The position numbers were made by a program, and so were the translations under genes. Shown here piece after piece: positions 10,950-23,082 of a stretch of DNA of 64,000 bases. Each line of letters opens with the position of its first letter. Position 1 is the stretch's first letter. Source of the DNA: Chamaecrista fasciculata (Eukaryota; Streptophyta; Magnoliopsida; Fabales; Fabaceae); the NCBI GenBank assembly GCA_003254925.1, contig QANZ01018178.1, positions 277,881 through 341,880 on the forward strand. The letters are read 5' to 3'. The notes under the pieces are model-generated. The model did not search any database. It was not told where the DNA came from and saw nothing but the letters and a program-made list of their open reading frames with translations.

Positions 10950-11096
10950 TATATAAGATTCGTAAATGATTAATTCATAATTAACTGCTCATGATTTCAT
11001 CTTCTATTCATGTAAAACTGTTATAGCTAATTATGACTTATTTGTGACTTTTATTTATATATTTAACTCATTCAATTTGAGTTTCTCAAGTATATT

Positions 11097-11680
11097 GTTT
11101 TTTTTTTGGCAGTACGAAATTGCATTCATAAAAAAAGTGGCATTCAATTTAAGCCACAGATCTACTAATTTAAACATAACCTTACATTCAACAAAACAAA
11201 TCAGATTACAATTTACAACACTATAAGAGAAAAGAGAAAATCCTAAGTAAACACACATAAGAAAAAAAAAAATAAGACGTAGCTCTCTTACACAATCAGA
11301 TCTACAAAATATTTAAAAAAAGATGAAGAATACTTAAAAGAAAAATGGAGAGGCAATACACCCTTCATCCCTCTCTGAGATATCTCTACAAAAAAGAATA
11401 GATAAACACTTTTCTAATGAAAGGAGAAAAAACTTCTCTAATGGAAAAGGAAAACTTCCCGAATGGAAGAATCAGACCTCCTCAATAGAGGATGAGACAA
11501 AAAGAAAACCAAAATGAGAGAAGAGAGGGCTATACCATCGTCGCTGAAACAACGACAACTCAACGACTGCAACTGAGTGACTGGGAGAGCGAGAAGAAAG
11601 AGCAGCTAATATTTTGTTAATAGCCAACTTTGAGAGATTTTTATCTTTTTCTTTTTTGGTAGACAAAAGTTTAGGAGATT
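11097..11680 (-). mobile_element. Probable 5'-truncated LINE 3' end
   Basis: A T run (about 11097-11108) followed by GGCAGTACGAAATTGCATTC reads on the minus strand as a 3' end of the type AATGCAATTTCGTACTGCC plus poly(A), typical of plant L1 tails. The far (5') limit is unclear and no clean target-site duplication was found. Confidence 0.35.
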
Positions 11681-12533
11681 AAGAATTGGTGTCTGTTCCT
11701 ACCAAGATTTGTGAAGACCTTCTAACCTCTTTTGAAAATTTGAGAGAATTTACATATTACTCAAAAAAATAAAATCCTTACGTCGATTAGTAGACTCAAA
11801 CCTTATGTGGGAGTCAATAAATGATACAAAATTTAAAAATTTTAATTTAAAACTTTTTATACAAAATTTGCACACAGAATAGGATCAATGCCACATGATG
11901 CCCATGCAGACATGTTGTAATAGTACTTCAAATATGACAAATTCTAACATTTTTTTTATAATTGGAAATTTTAAAAAGGACGGGGTTAGATAACTATGGA
12001 GTATGGACTATGGAGTGAGGTGAGGATAGTTTATAAAAAACAATGTACATATATTAACCACGTCCTAGTTTTTTGATTTAGTAATATTATTAATGAGATA
12101 TGTTGAATTTAAATAATGGAAATTTCAATAATGTCCTTATATATGCCGATTTCTTAAAAAAAATAATGGGTTATAGTAGACAATTTCTTTAAAATTAAAA
12201 TAGTAAGACATAAGCTACAAATTAAATGTAAGAATATATTTGAGTACCTCAATTATAATATATTTTTCAATCAGATTATTTGCTTTTTATAAAAAAAAAA
12301 GAGAAATAAACTTGAATTTGTACAATTATAAGAAAAATTATAACATGTAAAAAAGAAATAACCAGAAATTCTGAAGAGATAAAATATGAGCAAACTAATT
12401 TAAGAGCTTGAAAGAAAAATAAGAAAATATGAATATAAAATTATACATATATAATAAAATTATAAAAAATAAAAACTATTACAAAATTTTCAATCGTTTC
12501 AAACTCCCAACTTGAACGGGTTTAAAAAAAGAT
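11681..12533. other. AT-rich intergenic, no gene
   Basis: Low-complexity AT-rich sequence with A and T runs; nothing coding or structured that I can support. Confidence 0.5.
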
Positions 12534-13028
12534 GGTCAAAGTCCTATTTTGATCCTTCATGTTTGTTTAAAGTTCTGTTTTAGTACCTTAAGCTTTTTGG
12601 TTTCATTTTAGTCCCTCATGTTTGCTCAAAGTTTCGTTTTGGTCCCTCAAGTTTTTTTCGTGCTGTTTTGGTCCCTCATGTTTGCTCAAAGTTCTGTTTT
12701 GATCCTTCAAGTTTCTAAAAAGTTTCATCGTTAGTTCCTAACTCTTTTCCATTTAGATCCTTCATCAATTCCCTTTAGTTTTTTCTTCATTTTTTTTAAC
12801 AAAAGAAGTGGATGGAAAAGAGTCAGGGACTAACGGTGGAACTTTTTAGAAACTTGAGGGGCCAAAATAAAATGAAAAAAACTTGAGGGGCCAAAACTAA
12901 ATGAAAAAAACTTAAGGGACCAAAATGAAACTTTGAGCAAACATGAAGGACCAAAACGGAACGAAAAAAATTTGAGGGACCAAAATGGAACTTTGAGCAA
13001 ATATGAGGAATCAAAATAAGACTTTGAC
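12534..13028. mobile_element. Inverted-repeat MITE, family C
   Basis: The left half carries repeated 'TTGGTCCCTCATGTTTGCTC' and 'CCTCAAGTTT' phrases; the right half is their reverse complement, giving a hairpin with arms of about 200 bp. The left-arm motifs are themselves iterated about four times. A sister copy is at 62711-63095. Confidence 0.75.
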
Positions 13029-13074
13029 AAAAAAAAAATCATTTGCTCGGTGTACAATGATTTCCTAAGTTCCT

Positions 13075-13281
13075 CCTAGCAAAGGTTGGCCAGTTGGTAA
13101 GGAGTCGGTCGACTCATAACTCACAAGGTCGTGAGTTCGATTCTCACTGCCGATGTGAGGGCCTTGTTGGTAAGCGATCTGTAAGTACCTCTGTAAGCGC
13201 TCATAGAGTCTTGAGACCTGCTCTGGTCTTGGTGAGCTTCCGGGGTCCAACTTATCTAAACTTTTTTACTACAAAAAAAAA
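13075..13281 (+). mobile_element. tRNA-derived SINE with intact target-site duplication
   Basis: About 207 bp. A pol III A box (GGCCAGTTGGTAAGG) and B box (GGTCGTGAGTTCGATTCTC) near the left end, a tRNA-unrelated body and an A-rich tail. Flanked by the direct repeat TGATTTCCTAAGTTCCT (ending at 13074 upstream and at 13300 downstream), a long perfect TSD typical of LINE-driven insertion. The perfect TSD suggests a fairly recent insertion. Confidence 0.88.
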
Positions 13282-13552
13282 AATGATTTCCTAAGTTCCT
13301 AGCCACCCCATTTCATCATATTTAGTTATTTATTAATTAAACAATTAATTGATGATTAAGAGTTTAAGACCACTAAATGTCTAAATCATCTCGTCCCTGC
13401 CACCTCACAATACTTCTAAGTCCCGAATCCTCCTCTGAATCAAATTAATTTTTTTTAGGAAAAGAATTTTCCCATTTTTTCCATAGTGGTAAAAAAAATC
13501 CCATACACCGTATACATCACAGTTAAGAAAAATATTGGAGTTATATATATAA

Positions 13553-14337
13553 TAGGTCAAAGTGAAATTTTAGTCTTATATTTTTCCCAAAAGTCCTTAG
13601 TCTCAATGGCTAAATGTGGTCATTCTTTCTCGTTTCAAGTCTCATCGTGATAAGTTCGAAGCTACAAGTTACTCTTTGACGATCCATTTTTTCGTTCAGT
13701 TGGAACTATCAACAAACAAAGTCAAATTGAGTTCCGAAAGTTGGCCACTCATTTCATAGTCAAACGAGCCAAGTTAGTCATATCTCTCTCATTTTAAGTT
13801 TGATTGAGACGAGTTCGGAGTTACGGGTTACTTTTGATGAGTTTTTTTTCTTGTCCAGTTGGGATAGTCAACAAATAAGATCAAATCGGTCATGAAAGTG
13901 ATTTTCCATAATTTTTCACTTTTTGATTTTAGAACCACTTTTAGGTCTGATTAAACATGATTTGCTGACAGTCTTAAGTAGGCAGAAAAAAAAACTCGTA
14001 AATAGTAATACATATCTCCGAACTCATCATAATCGGACTTGAAATAAAAGAGATATGACCAACTTTACTTTATTTGTTGTGAAACGAGTGGCCCAATTTT
14101 GGAGCCCAATTTGATATTATTTGCAGATAACTCTAATTGGACAAAGAAATGACTCATTAAGAATATCGTGTGACTCCAAACTCGTCAAAATCGAATTTAA
14201 AACAAGAGAGATATGGTCACATTCAATCGTTGAAACTAATGAGTGAAACTTTTAAGAGAGATATAAGAGTAATAAAAAAAAAAGAAAGGACTTGACTGTA
14301 ACTTGCCTAAAAATAAAAAAACCAAAATTAGCCTTTA
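13553..14337. mobile_element. Foldback element, family A (full-length copy)
   Basis: Two forward modules (from about 13620 and 13780) are followed by two reverse-complement modules (about 13950-14090 and 14095-14225). Shared module phrases are CATATCTCTC, GAGTTCGGAGCTAC, TTGGGAC-GTCAACAAA and AAGGTCAAAT. The whole element can fold on itself. No ORF of note. Confidence 0.7.
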
Positions 14338-14374
14338 ACGTATGTAGTATCAACATCACATTGTTTGAGGAAAT

Positions 14375-14810
14375 GATGTCAACATCAGACCAGCCAGTTC
14401 AACCGGTTGGACCATGAACTAGGCACCAGGCCGATTTGAGTCACCACCAGAATCGACCAGACAGAGAACCGGCGAAATCAGACTGAACCTTTTGAATTGT
14501 TCTAATGTGTTTTTTTTTTCTTTTTTGATTTTTTTTATAATTATAGGTAAAATGTTAGAAAATTTGATTATGAACCAAAATTTGATAAAGAAAGTGATCA
14601 TAAAATGTCACTTGATGACATTATTTTGATGAATATTATGAAAGTTGACTATATTTATATTATTAGAATTAGAATTTTATCATTTTTAAATTTTTTTATT
14701 ATTTTTAATTTATTTATTTACTATCGGCCTAACCTAAGTTGAACTATTGAATTTTAAATCTCTAGCTCGATCGGTTGGATGTCTGGTCCGGATTTTAAAA
14801 CGTTAATTTG
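14375..14810. mobile_element. hAT-like CCGGTT-rich non-autonomous element, decayed
   Basis: Ends are rich in CCGGTT/AACCGG words, and the internal sequence (14560-14625) is the reverse complement of 25434-25500. It is therefore the same family as the element at 25423-25735 in opposite orientation. Ends are eroded and no TSD is assigned. Confidence 0.5.
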
Positions 14811-15945
14811 AGGTGTAAAATTGATGTGAATCGTGAAGGAAAGAGTGATATATTCAGTATCTTTTTCAAGTCACCATTACTCATCGTGATGGGTAGTGCT
14901 AGTTGATTAATTCTGCTATTGAAGTCAACAGAAGTTTCAGTGTTCAAAATTATATTTATCCAATTTTATACTAAATTAATAACAAATAAAAATGAAACTC
15001 GTTATTGATAATTAAGTCCGTCAGCAACACGTGATCGATCGATCCGTATAAGCCTAGATATACAATTTTGTGCGATTAATCTCTCAACCTTTTTTGGCCA
15101 AAAAAAAAAATCTCTCAACCTTTTGATCTGCTTATATTTTTGGATGAATTAAAAAACCTTTTCTCCCATTATTTCAATCAATATTATCATAATTGTATCC
15201 AACTATTCGATGAATCAAAAAAATATTTTTTTAAATCAATATTATCAAAAAATTGTATCCAAATATTTTTTTGGATTTACATATTAGTTAGACTGGCCAA
15301 TTCATGTCCAAATAACATTAATTTCAATTTTTAATCATATATTAATTCGTTGATTCTATGCACGTATTGTTCTTGTCAAACAGAATCATAAATTGAAGCA
15401 ATAAAAAAAACTGATTGTTTGATTAATGCACGTAATAGAAAAACCCTTATATATATAATAATGAATAAAAATTTGCCTGAAATAAATGCACATGCCTAAA
15501 ATTCTAAATATTCAAGATATGCAATTAATGGTGGTATAATTAATTGTACTTTTGTCATCAAACTACTTAATATAGACATTATATAATATGATCCTCTGCC
15601 AAGTTTGTCTATTGCATTGGATGCCCTTTTGGAATTGCATATTCATCCTCAACTTTACAGTTAATCGCAGATCAAGTGAATTAAAAGGCAAAAAGGTACA
15701 ACACACAAAGAGATCATCACCAAAGAAATGAAGCTCTGATTTCTGGAATACATATATAATAGGATAAACAACACACTAACACAAAAATGAAAGAAGAAGA
15801 AGAAGAAATTAAAGTATTAAACTGGAATTTCCTCATTTAAGGAAGAAGGAAAAAATTATGAAATTACCCTTTAAAAACCAATCTATATATTAATTACACA
15901 AAGAGATTTAAATTGAGGTTCATTAACATATGAACTATGAGTATA
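14811..15945. other. AT-rich intergenic, no gene
   Basis: Contains a local imperfect direct repeat (about 15170-15265, the phrase TCAATATTATCA twice) and simple A/T runs, but no convincing gene or element. Confidence 0.5.
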
Positions 15946-15949
15946 TAAA

Positions 15950-16150
15950 ATAAACTAATAATTCCGTCCTTATAATATTACCAAGTTGACAATTCAATCC
16001 TTAAAAGATTGAAATACACAATTTAGTCCCAAAAAATTAAAACGGTATACTCTTTAGTATATTGTTTTGATCTTTTATATATATTTCAATCTTGTAGAGA
16101 TCAAATTGTTATCTCGGTAATCTTCTAGGGACTGAATTGTTGATTTATGA
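15950..16150. mobile_element. Small inverted-repeat MITE, family D
   Basis: Imperfect hairpin of 'CAATTCAATCCTTAAAAGAT' type sequence against its complement. It abuts the 3' end of the 118-residue gene and could supply part of its 3' UTR. Confidence 0.45.
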
Positions 16151-16165
16151 TTATGATGATGAGAT

Positions 16166-16522
16166 TCAGATCCGAGAAGGATAGGTAGTGAATCCCCCAA
16201 CAGGAATAGCGAAAGTGCTTTCCATGAAAAGCCTTTGTTGAAATTGTTCAATGCTTGCTCCTGCTTCTGCCATATCCTTCACAAGCTTCCTATAATATTC
16301 TCTAACTTTTTTCATCATACAAATATATTGTAATTTCACCCACCTCACCTTCATATTATTCCTCAACGCCGCCGCCATCCGCCGTGTCCGAGGCGCCGGC
16401 TTATCTCCCCCGAGCTGCACTATCTGCACCTTGCGCCGCCGAAGCGGGAAGCCCCGACGACCGGGCTGCCACCGCCACTCGGTGGTCACTTGGGGTTGGG
16501 GATTTTTTATGGAAGAAGACAT
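16166..16522 (-). CDS. Small basic plant protein of unknown function
   Basis: Intronless, 118 residues. The N-terminal half is arginine-rich (GRRGFPLRRRKVQIVQLGG, RTRRM). The C-terminal half has a helical, basic region, VKLQYICMMKKVREYYRKLV, followed by IEQFQQRLFMESTFAIPVGG. I recognise the general type, a small plant family with a conserved R/K-rich block and a C-terminal ES-FA-P-GG motif, but know no function and give no name. The coding region (16360-16500) is clearly more GC-rich than its flanks, with sensible codon use, which argues for a real gene. No signal peptide or membrane segment is seen; nuclear location is plausible from the basic clusters. The start is the first ATG, just downstream of TATATAT-rich sequence. 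Confidence 0.75.
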   Translation of the reverse strand: MSSSIKNPQPQVTTEWRWQPGRRGFPLRRRKVQIVQLGGDKPAPRTRRMAAALRNNMKVRWVKLQYICMMKKVREYYRKLVKDMAEAGASIEQFQQRLFMESTFAIPVGGFTTYPSRI

Positions 16523-16746
16523 ATTTATATGTATATATTGAGGATGTAATTGAGAGTAGTGTTAGAACTTAGAAATATAATGAAGGGTGTGTGAAGCGTA
16601 TTAATAGGAAGTGTAAGGCATATTTGGGGAAGGTGGACCATACAAATTCAATTAATCATTTTTTAGGTATAATGAAATATATGTATATGTAATAAGGAAA
16701 ATATTGAAGATAAAAAGAAATGATGGATAAATCAAAGAGAAAAGTT

Positions 16747-17140
16747 ACTATTTGATCCATGAATTTATGACGAGTTAACTAATCAGTCCCTGAATAATAA
16801 AAATACACGATTTAGTTATTGAAATATTTCAATTATCAACTATTTGGTCCGTAATAACGATTTGGTATCTGAATTTGAACTAATTTTATACTTTTTAGTC
16901 CCTAAGTTTGTATTAAATTAATACTATTTGATCCTTGAATTTAAACTAACTTTATACTTTTTGGTCCCTGAATTTGAATTAAATTTATATTGAATTTGTA
17001 CTTTTTTGGTCCTTGAATTTGACTCAGAGATCAAATCATTGACAATTTGCAATTATTCAAGGACTGAGTAATATATTTTGATTTCTTAAGGACCAATTAG
17101 ATAACTCGGTATAAGTTCAGAGACGAAAAAGTAAATTTTC
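16747..17140. mobile_element. Inverted-repeat MITE, family D
   Basis: The left end 'TTTGATCCATGAATTTATGA' and iterated 'GGTCCCTGAATTTG' phrases are mirrored by the right end (GGACCAATTAGATAACTC...). Lies just upstream of the 16166-16522 gene. Confidence 0.55.
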
Positions 17141-17633
17141 TCTAAATTAAAATTAAAATTGCAATGAATCAAATATAGAGGGAGAGAATTAAGTGAAGTG
17201 AAAATGAGGCGCAGTCCACGTGACGTGATGGGTCTCTTTGAGTGTTAGGGGTAACACCCAAGCACAAAACATGCATATGCTTGCTCGAGGCTCTCACATG
17301 CCATTTTCCATAATTCATGCTCATAATATATGTATATATATATATAATATAATCCTCAACTTCTTATATTATTTGATTTTTACAACTATATATATATAGG
17401 AATAAAGATTGGATCTAGTAAAATGAACTAATCCATATCTTATAAAACAGTAGACTTAAGATCCAATTCCCATGCGTTGGATGACCAAATGTCCAAATTT
17501 ACCGTCTCATAATGGGATTGGATCCTATATATTTTCATCTTTTAAATTTTTTGTGGATTTTACATTTTTTGTGGATTTGGATTGAGAAAAAATAGGTAAA
17601 AAGAAAAAGTGTGAAATCTACACATTTATTATT

Positions 17634-17931
17634 GGCCAAAGTACACTTTTGATCCCATAATTTTTGCTCAAGTCTTAATTTAGTCCCATAATTTTTTTGT
17701 TGTATTTTTGGTCTTATATCTTTGGCTCAGAACTCAATTTGGTCTCGTCAATTTGGTCTCATCTTTAGGTTGTAGAATTAGTCTCATATATATGTTTTGG
17801 TCAAGTTATAAAATTAGTCTCATATTTTTGTAAAAAGTTTCACATTATAAGACTAACAGTAGAGTTTTTTTTGCAAAGATGATACTAAATCTCTGCAACG
17901 AAAGAAACCTGACCAAAAAAGTGCACTTTGA
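17634..17931. mobile_element. Inverted-repeat MITE, family E
   Basis: Left end GGCCAAAGTACACTTTTGATC, here with iterated 'GGTCTCATAT' motifs; right end CAAAAAAGTGCACTTTGAC is its imperfect complement. Related copies are at 36655-37068, 58970-59342 and 62305-62475. Confidence 0.55.
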
Positions 17932-18751
17932 CATTTATTATTTTGTAGGACACACATTTTCTTTTTCTTCCTGTTTTGTTTCTCTCTAAATCTGTAAAAA
18001 ACAAAATTACAAAGAATAGAAATATGAAGGATCTAATCCCCTCATAATAGCTCAAACATGATTGCATATAATAAAAGATAAGTGTAAAAAATCAATATAT
18101 ATATCTATATCTATACTATATTATATGGCTAAGGACTTTTATGGTCGGTAAAAATAATTTAATTAAAAATTATAAAAAACAAAAAAATAAGCATATGTAC
18201 ACATAATGGGAGAGAAAAAGTCATATGAATATATAATGAATATAATGTGAGAGAAAGTAATACATAAGATTAACTTCCCACAACAAAAAAAGCAGTACTA
18301 TTTTTAATGATTATATATTCTTATTATTTTAAGATATAATTAAATTAATTTTTTTTAATATAATTCTAAATTTTACATATTTGTGTGCCCAAAGCCCCTA
18401 GTATATATATATTCACTCACTTTCATAATTTAATTTATTAATGGGTTTATTTTATGTAAATATGCTTTTCAAAGTTTTAAATTATCAAAATTAATAGTAT
18501 TATTTTATTTTAAAATGTAAAAAAGATAACTAAAGTTTTTTAAACTGTCTCAATTACTTTGGGAGAATGACTATCGATCCCACCATATATAATAGTAGCT
18601 AGTAAAGAGTTTTAACATATCGGCCATTTATTGTGTTTTAATTAATTCAAAGACAAAAAACAAAAAAATAATAAAAATGTACTCAAAATAATATCAATTC
18701 AATATAAATCATTGGAAAATTAAAATAACTGTATTACATTAGTTAAAATAT
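17932..18751. other. AT-rich intergenic, no gene
   Basis: Microsatellite-like TA stretches and A runs; nothing coding seen. Confidence 0.5.
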
Positions 18752-19627
18752 TGGCTAAAGTGTACTTTTAATCTCTTATTTTTGGGATAAGTTGCAATTC
18801 AGTCCTTCATTTCTGTTTCTTGTTATTTTGGTCCTACAAGTTTTTCAAAAATTTTACTCTTTGGTTTCAACAACTAAATGTGGTTATATCTATCTTGTTT
18901 CAAGTTTGAATGCGATAGTCTAGAGCTATGTGTTGCTTTTGACAAGTCATTTCTCTGTCCAATTGAGATCCTCAACAAACAATTTCAAATTGGACTCCCA
19001 AAGTGGATTGCTCATTTTGTAATATATAGAATGAGTGAAGTTGGTCGTATCTATTTCATTCCAAGTTTAAATGCGATGAATTTAGAGCTGAGTTACTCTT
19101 GGCTAGTCGTTTTTCTACCTAATTAGGATTGTCAGGAAATGAGGTCAAACCAAACTTGAAAATGAGTTTGGAATCAATTTTCCATAATTTTGCACTTGTT
19201 GGTCCCAAATCCATTTTTGAGCTCTATTTGACCTCATTTAATTTGCTAACGATTTTAATTGGACGAAAAAATGACTTGTTAAGAGTAACATGTAGGTTTG
19301 AACTAATTACAATTGGACTTGAAACGATAAATATATTACTAACTAATTTGCTGATTTAACTGTGAAACAAACGACTCACTTTTGAAGCTCAATTTGACCT
19401 TGTTTACTAATGGTTCCATTTGGAAAAAGAAATGATTCATAAAAAAACGACACCTAACTCCGTACTTATCACATTAAAAATTGAAACGAGACAGATATGA
19501 TTATATTCAATCATTGGGGCCAAAGTAATACTTTTAAAATTTGTAAGACCAAAGTACAAAAAAAAAGAAGAAAGGATTTGATTGTAACATGCCGCTAACA
19601 TAAGGGACCAAAAGTGTATTTTGCCCA
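18752..19627. mobile_element. Foldback element, family A (full-length copy)
   Basis: Begins TTGGCTAAAGTGTACTTTTA and ends with its complement (CAAAAGTGTATTTTGCCCAA). Inside are two forward modules (about 18880 and 19045) and two inverted ones (about 19215 and 19380). The same module order occurs at 13553, 23083, 40436 and 55524. Confidence 0.75.
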
Positions 19628-19714
19628 ACAAACAAATAGACATCATATGTTTTCCACTTTTTATTGTTAAGCTTAACACGCCAAATCAATTCATCTAATT
19701 TTAATAATTTAATT

Positions 19715-20045
19715 TTTAATACTTTGTTGATACATGACGAAGCAAATGTTACAATCTACATAAGAGTAACACGCCAAATATAGTTATAATTTTTATAATA
19801 TAAAATTATTTTTTTATGACTTTAACTTGATAAACAATAAAAAATAATGATATGACATATATTAAAAAATAATAATATGACATATATTATAAATAAATAT
19901 CGTAATTTTTAAAGTTTTCATTAAAATTTATAAATTTTTAATTATTCATATATATAAATATATGTTGTATGTCTGTATCGTGTCATTTAATTTTAAAAAT
20001 TTGATATGTTAATATCCATATTATGTCCCATGTTTGTGTGTACTT
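19715..20045. mobile_element. Decayed relative of the 41489-41834 hAT-like MITE
   Basis: The core words (GACTTTAAC, ATGACATATATTATAAATAA, GTAATTTTTAAA, TTATATATATAAATATATG) occur in the same order as in 41489-41834, but the GTGTC-rich ends are eroded. Confidence 0.5.
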
Positions 20046-20507
20046 GATAGCCACGGACTAACTACCAAGACTATAGCCACAATTACTTATTGGCTTTTTC
20101 ATCTTCGATGAGTTGTTATTGTTGATCCTTTAATTAATCTAATCATAATGTGCGTGTATATAAGTATATGTTAATTAATTAAGTATAGTACTCTCGCTAA
20201 TGGCGTGTTAATTAATTTTTCCTTTTGCTTTTATTAGTCAAAGAAAAACCAATTTAAAACACTAGCTACATCCTTTTAATTGAAATTATGTAGCAAGTTA
20301 ATCACATTTCATTAATTCTGACATGCCTCCCACACCTTTAGTGGGAACTAGCTAGGGATACGACTAATTAAGGGAATACTTAACTGAGTGGTAAGAGAAT
20401 TTTTATTTCTTAGCATGATAGTGATACACCCACTAACTGCAAAAAATGGCAAGAATCATATGAAATAAATTGCTCCAATTCATCTATCCAAGGTAAAAAT
20501 ACGATAT
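20046..20507. other. Intergenic, no gene
   Basis: AT-rich sequence leading into the copia LTR; nothing coding seen. Confidence 0.5.
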
Positions 20508-20809
20508 TGTTATAAAATATAAGAAATAAGGATATTCAAAGTAGAGAGAAAAATAAGAGGAGAGAGTGATTCTTTCATTCAACTGATATCATCTCCTTAC
20601 ATCAACTTCTAAAACCTCTATTTATAAGTTAAAGAAAATGAAAGGGGGATGTGTCTAATTCAATACACATAATGAAGGGATAGACCTATATTAATGTACA
20701 CAGGAAACTAAAGATGATAAACACGATTACAGAGAAAACTTCAAACTTTTATACACGGAGAATATCAAAAGTCCATTGTGGATATTCACAAACATTATTA
20801 TTCATAACA
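20508..20809 (-). repeat. 3' LTR of the copia remnant
   Basis: Starts TGTTATAAAATATAAG and ends TTATTCATAACA in plus orientation, adjoining the polypurine tract at 20810-20820. Confidence 0.85.
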
Positions 20810-21066
20810 CTCCCCCTTGAATATTCACAATTTATTGATACGCATTACAAGCTGCCTCATTAAAAACCTTTCCAAGAAAACCCAGTGGGACAAAACCATG
20901 GCGAAGGGAAAAAGAGTACAACGCGTATCTCCCCCTCATCATAACATCACTAAGGTTCTTTTAATTGGCGCATTCCAATTTGATAAACCATTTTCTCAAA
21001 TGCTGCAATTGGCAATGCCTCCATAAAAATCTGCTAAATTATAACTTGACCAAACTTGTTGAACTT

Positions 21067-21258
21067 CTATGTCATCTTTCTTTTGATATCACAAGTAAAG
21101 AATGATTTTGATAAAATATATTTCGTTCTATCTCCTTTGATGTATCCCTCTTTTAGCTGAATTATACATGTCATATTATCTTCATACAATAAGGTTGACA
21201 CATTTCCCTGCAAAAACAAATTACACATCTTCTGGATGTGTTGAATTAGTAGTCTCAA
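21067..21258 (-). pseudogene. Copia pol C-terminal (RNase H) fragment
   Basis: About 63 residues containing LLYEDNMTCIIQLKEGYIKG and DRTKYI-SKSFF, which match the copia RNase H block usually written YEDN-ACI-QL-G-IKGDRTKHI. The catalytic D of YEDN is kept. Followed by further decayed sequence up to the polypurine tract. Everything upstream in the polyprotein (gag, protease, integrase, RT) is missing. Confidence 0.8.
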
Positions 21259-21526
21259 CTAAACACATTCTTGAATTGCCTTATACATTATCTCTGAAGA
21301 TCAGATAATCAGCTAGCATCTACATCATCAAGGAATGATGAACTAAATTTATTTAAATAAAATAAACCTTTATCTTTAAAATATTTTTCATTCTTTATCA
21401 ATGTCTTTCGATTAATGAAGAACTATATTTCACTAGCAAGTATACAGAAAACATTAATCCTCTTATAATATTAAGACATGATACTACAAGACCAAAGAAT
21501 TTCATCTTCATTTCGTGCTGATAACA

Positions 21527-21822
21527 TGTTATAAAATATAAGAAATAAGGATATTCAGAGTAGAGAGAAAAATAAGAGGAGAGAGTAATTCTTTCATTCA
21601 ACTGATATTATCTCCTTACATCAACTCCTAAAGCCTCTATTTATAGGTTAAATGATATGAAAGGGGGATGTGTCTAATTCAATACACATAATGAACGGAT
21701 AGACCTATATTAATGTACACAGGAAACTAAAGATGATAAACATGATCACAGAGAAAACTTCAAACTTTTATACACGAAGAATATCAAAAGTCCACTGTGG
21801 ATATTCACAAACATTATTATTC

Positions 21823-21826
<4 letters not shown>
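21527..21826 (-). repeat. 5' LTR of the copia remnant
   Basis: Direct repeat of 20508-20809 with scattered substitutions; the outer end merges with a (TA)n tract at about 21827-21854, which replaces the expected terminal CA. Confidence 0.85.
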
Positions 21827-21854
<28 letters not shown>

Positions 21855-21856
<2 letters not shown>

Positions 21857-23082
21857 CATACCTATTAACAAGTAACTAATGCCCCACATATTGATGATAC
21901 GCTAAAGTATTACTTAATTGGGTAAAAAATACATACACTAACTTCGACTATAATCTAATTATAAATAGCCTACTCAATTATTCTATCTTTCCTTAATTAT
22001 GGTCTAATTACAAATATGAAATATCTCATTGAGTTACAAATTAAAATTTAGTAAGTAACGTTGGCCAAAAAAAAAAAATTTAGTAACTCCTTGAATTTTA
22101 GCAATATTTTAAATTTTAGTATCTTTTAATTATTATATTTTTGGACATTGTAGTAAAAGAGAGAGGTTTTCAAAACAAATACATATACTATACATGAAAA
22201 CATGATGTGAAAGTTATATATGAAATATTGAAATTATATAGAACTAAATATAATATTGTGAAAGTTTAAAGGACTATAATTTTTTTAAAAATTCATAGAT
22301 ATATATATATATATATCAAAGGAATATTTATTACTACACTATAAAGAGTGTAGTTCTTAAGTTCTATGAAGCACATAGACTTGACATATTTATAGAACAC
22401 CACAGGAACATAAATATAAAGATATGTCAAATTATTAAAATTATACAACACGATATTATATATATTTATATACATATTTAATTCAAATAATAGACAAAAA
22501 TGAAGAGATAATTAAAAATATCTATAAATTTTAATAAAAATTTTAAAAATTACATTATTTATTTATGATATATGTCATATTTATCTTTTATTGTGTCAAA
22601 GTCACAGATAATTTAATATTTTAACACTTATAAAAATATATTTTATTAGATATAAATATTCTTTCAAAACAAACTATTATACTTTAATAGGATAAGTTGG
22701 ACAGTTTGATGGGCTATCCATGATTAGACCATAGTCTAAGAGAATATTTCTTATTTTCGCCAAAAAAAAAAGAGAATATTTCTTAAATTCAAAAATTAAA
22801 GATATTACTTATAATTTGGCAATAAATCACCATTACATTCAATACTCAATTACCAATACACTCCATATCTAAATACCTATAATTATTAAGTACCTATAAT
22901 TTAATATAAATAATAATTAAAATAAATATGAAACAAAATAGTAATGTTCATTGTCCTTAATTTATTACTCTTACATTTATCTCCTTCAATTCCATCATTT
23001 CTCATGAAAACCCTTCTATTCCCATCTTACATTCTCTCTCTCTCCATTGGATCCCTCCTCTCCTCCTTCCCCTTTTATATTA
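21855..23082. other. AT-rich intergenic, no gene
   Basis: Contains short iterated AT motifs and TA microsatellites (about 22298-22316), but no gene or element with defined ends. Confidence 0.5.

Larger units (their letters stand above)
20508..21826 (-). mobile_element. Copia-type LTR retrotransposon, internally deleted
   Basis: Two nearly identical direct repeats of about 300 bp (20508-20809 and 21527-21826) flank only 717 bp of internal DNA. Read on the minus strand, the 5' LTR is the right one, followed by a primer-binding-like TTATCAGCACGAAATG. The left one is preceded by a polypurine tract (AAGGGGGAG). A fragment of the pol C-terminus lies between. The LTR ends are TG...CA at 20508/20809; the right LTR's outer end runs into a TA microsatellite, so its CA and the TSD are lost. 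Non-autonomous remnant. Confidence 0.88.

Noticed and set aside
13094-13150. tRNA gene at the head of the 13075 SINE (and at 38070, 46415, 48590)
   Set aside because: Only the A and B boxes are tRNA-like; no full cloverleaf, and an A-rich tail or a shared SINE body follows.
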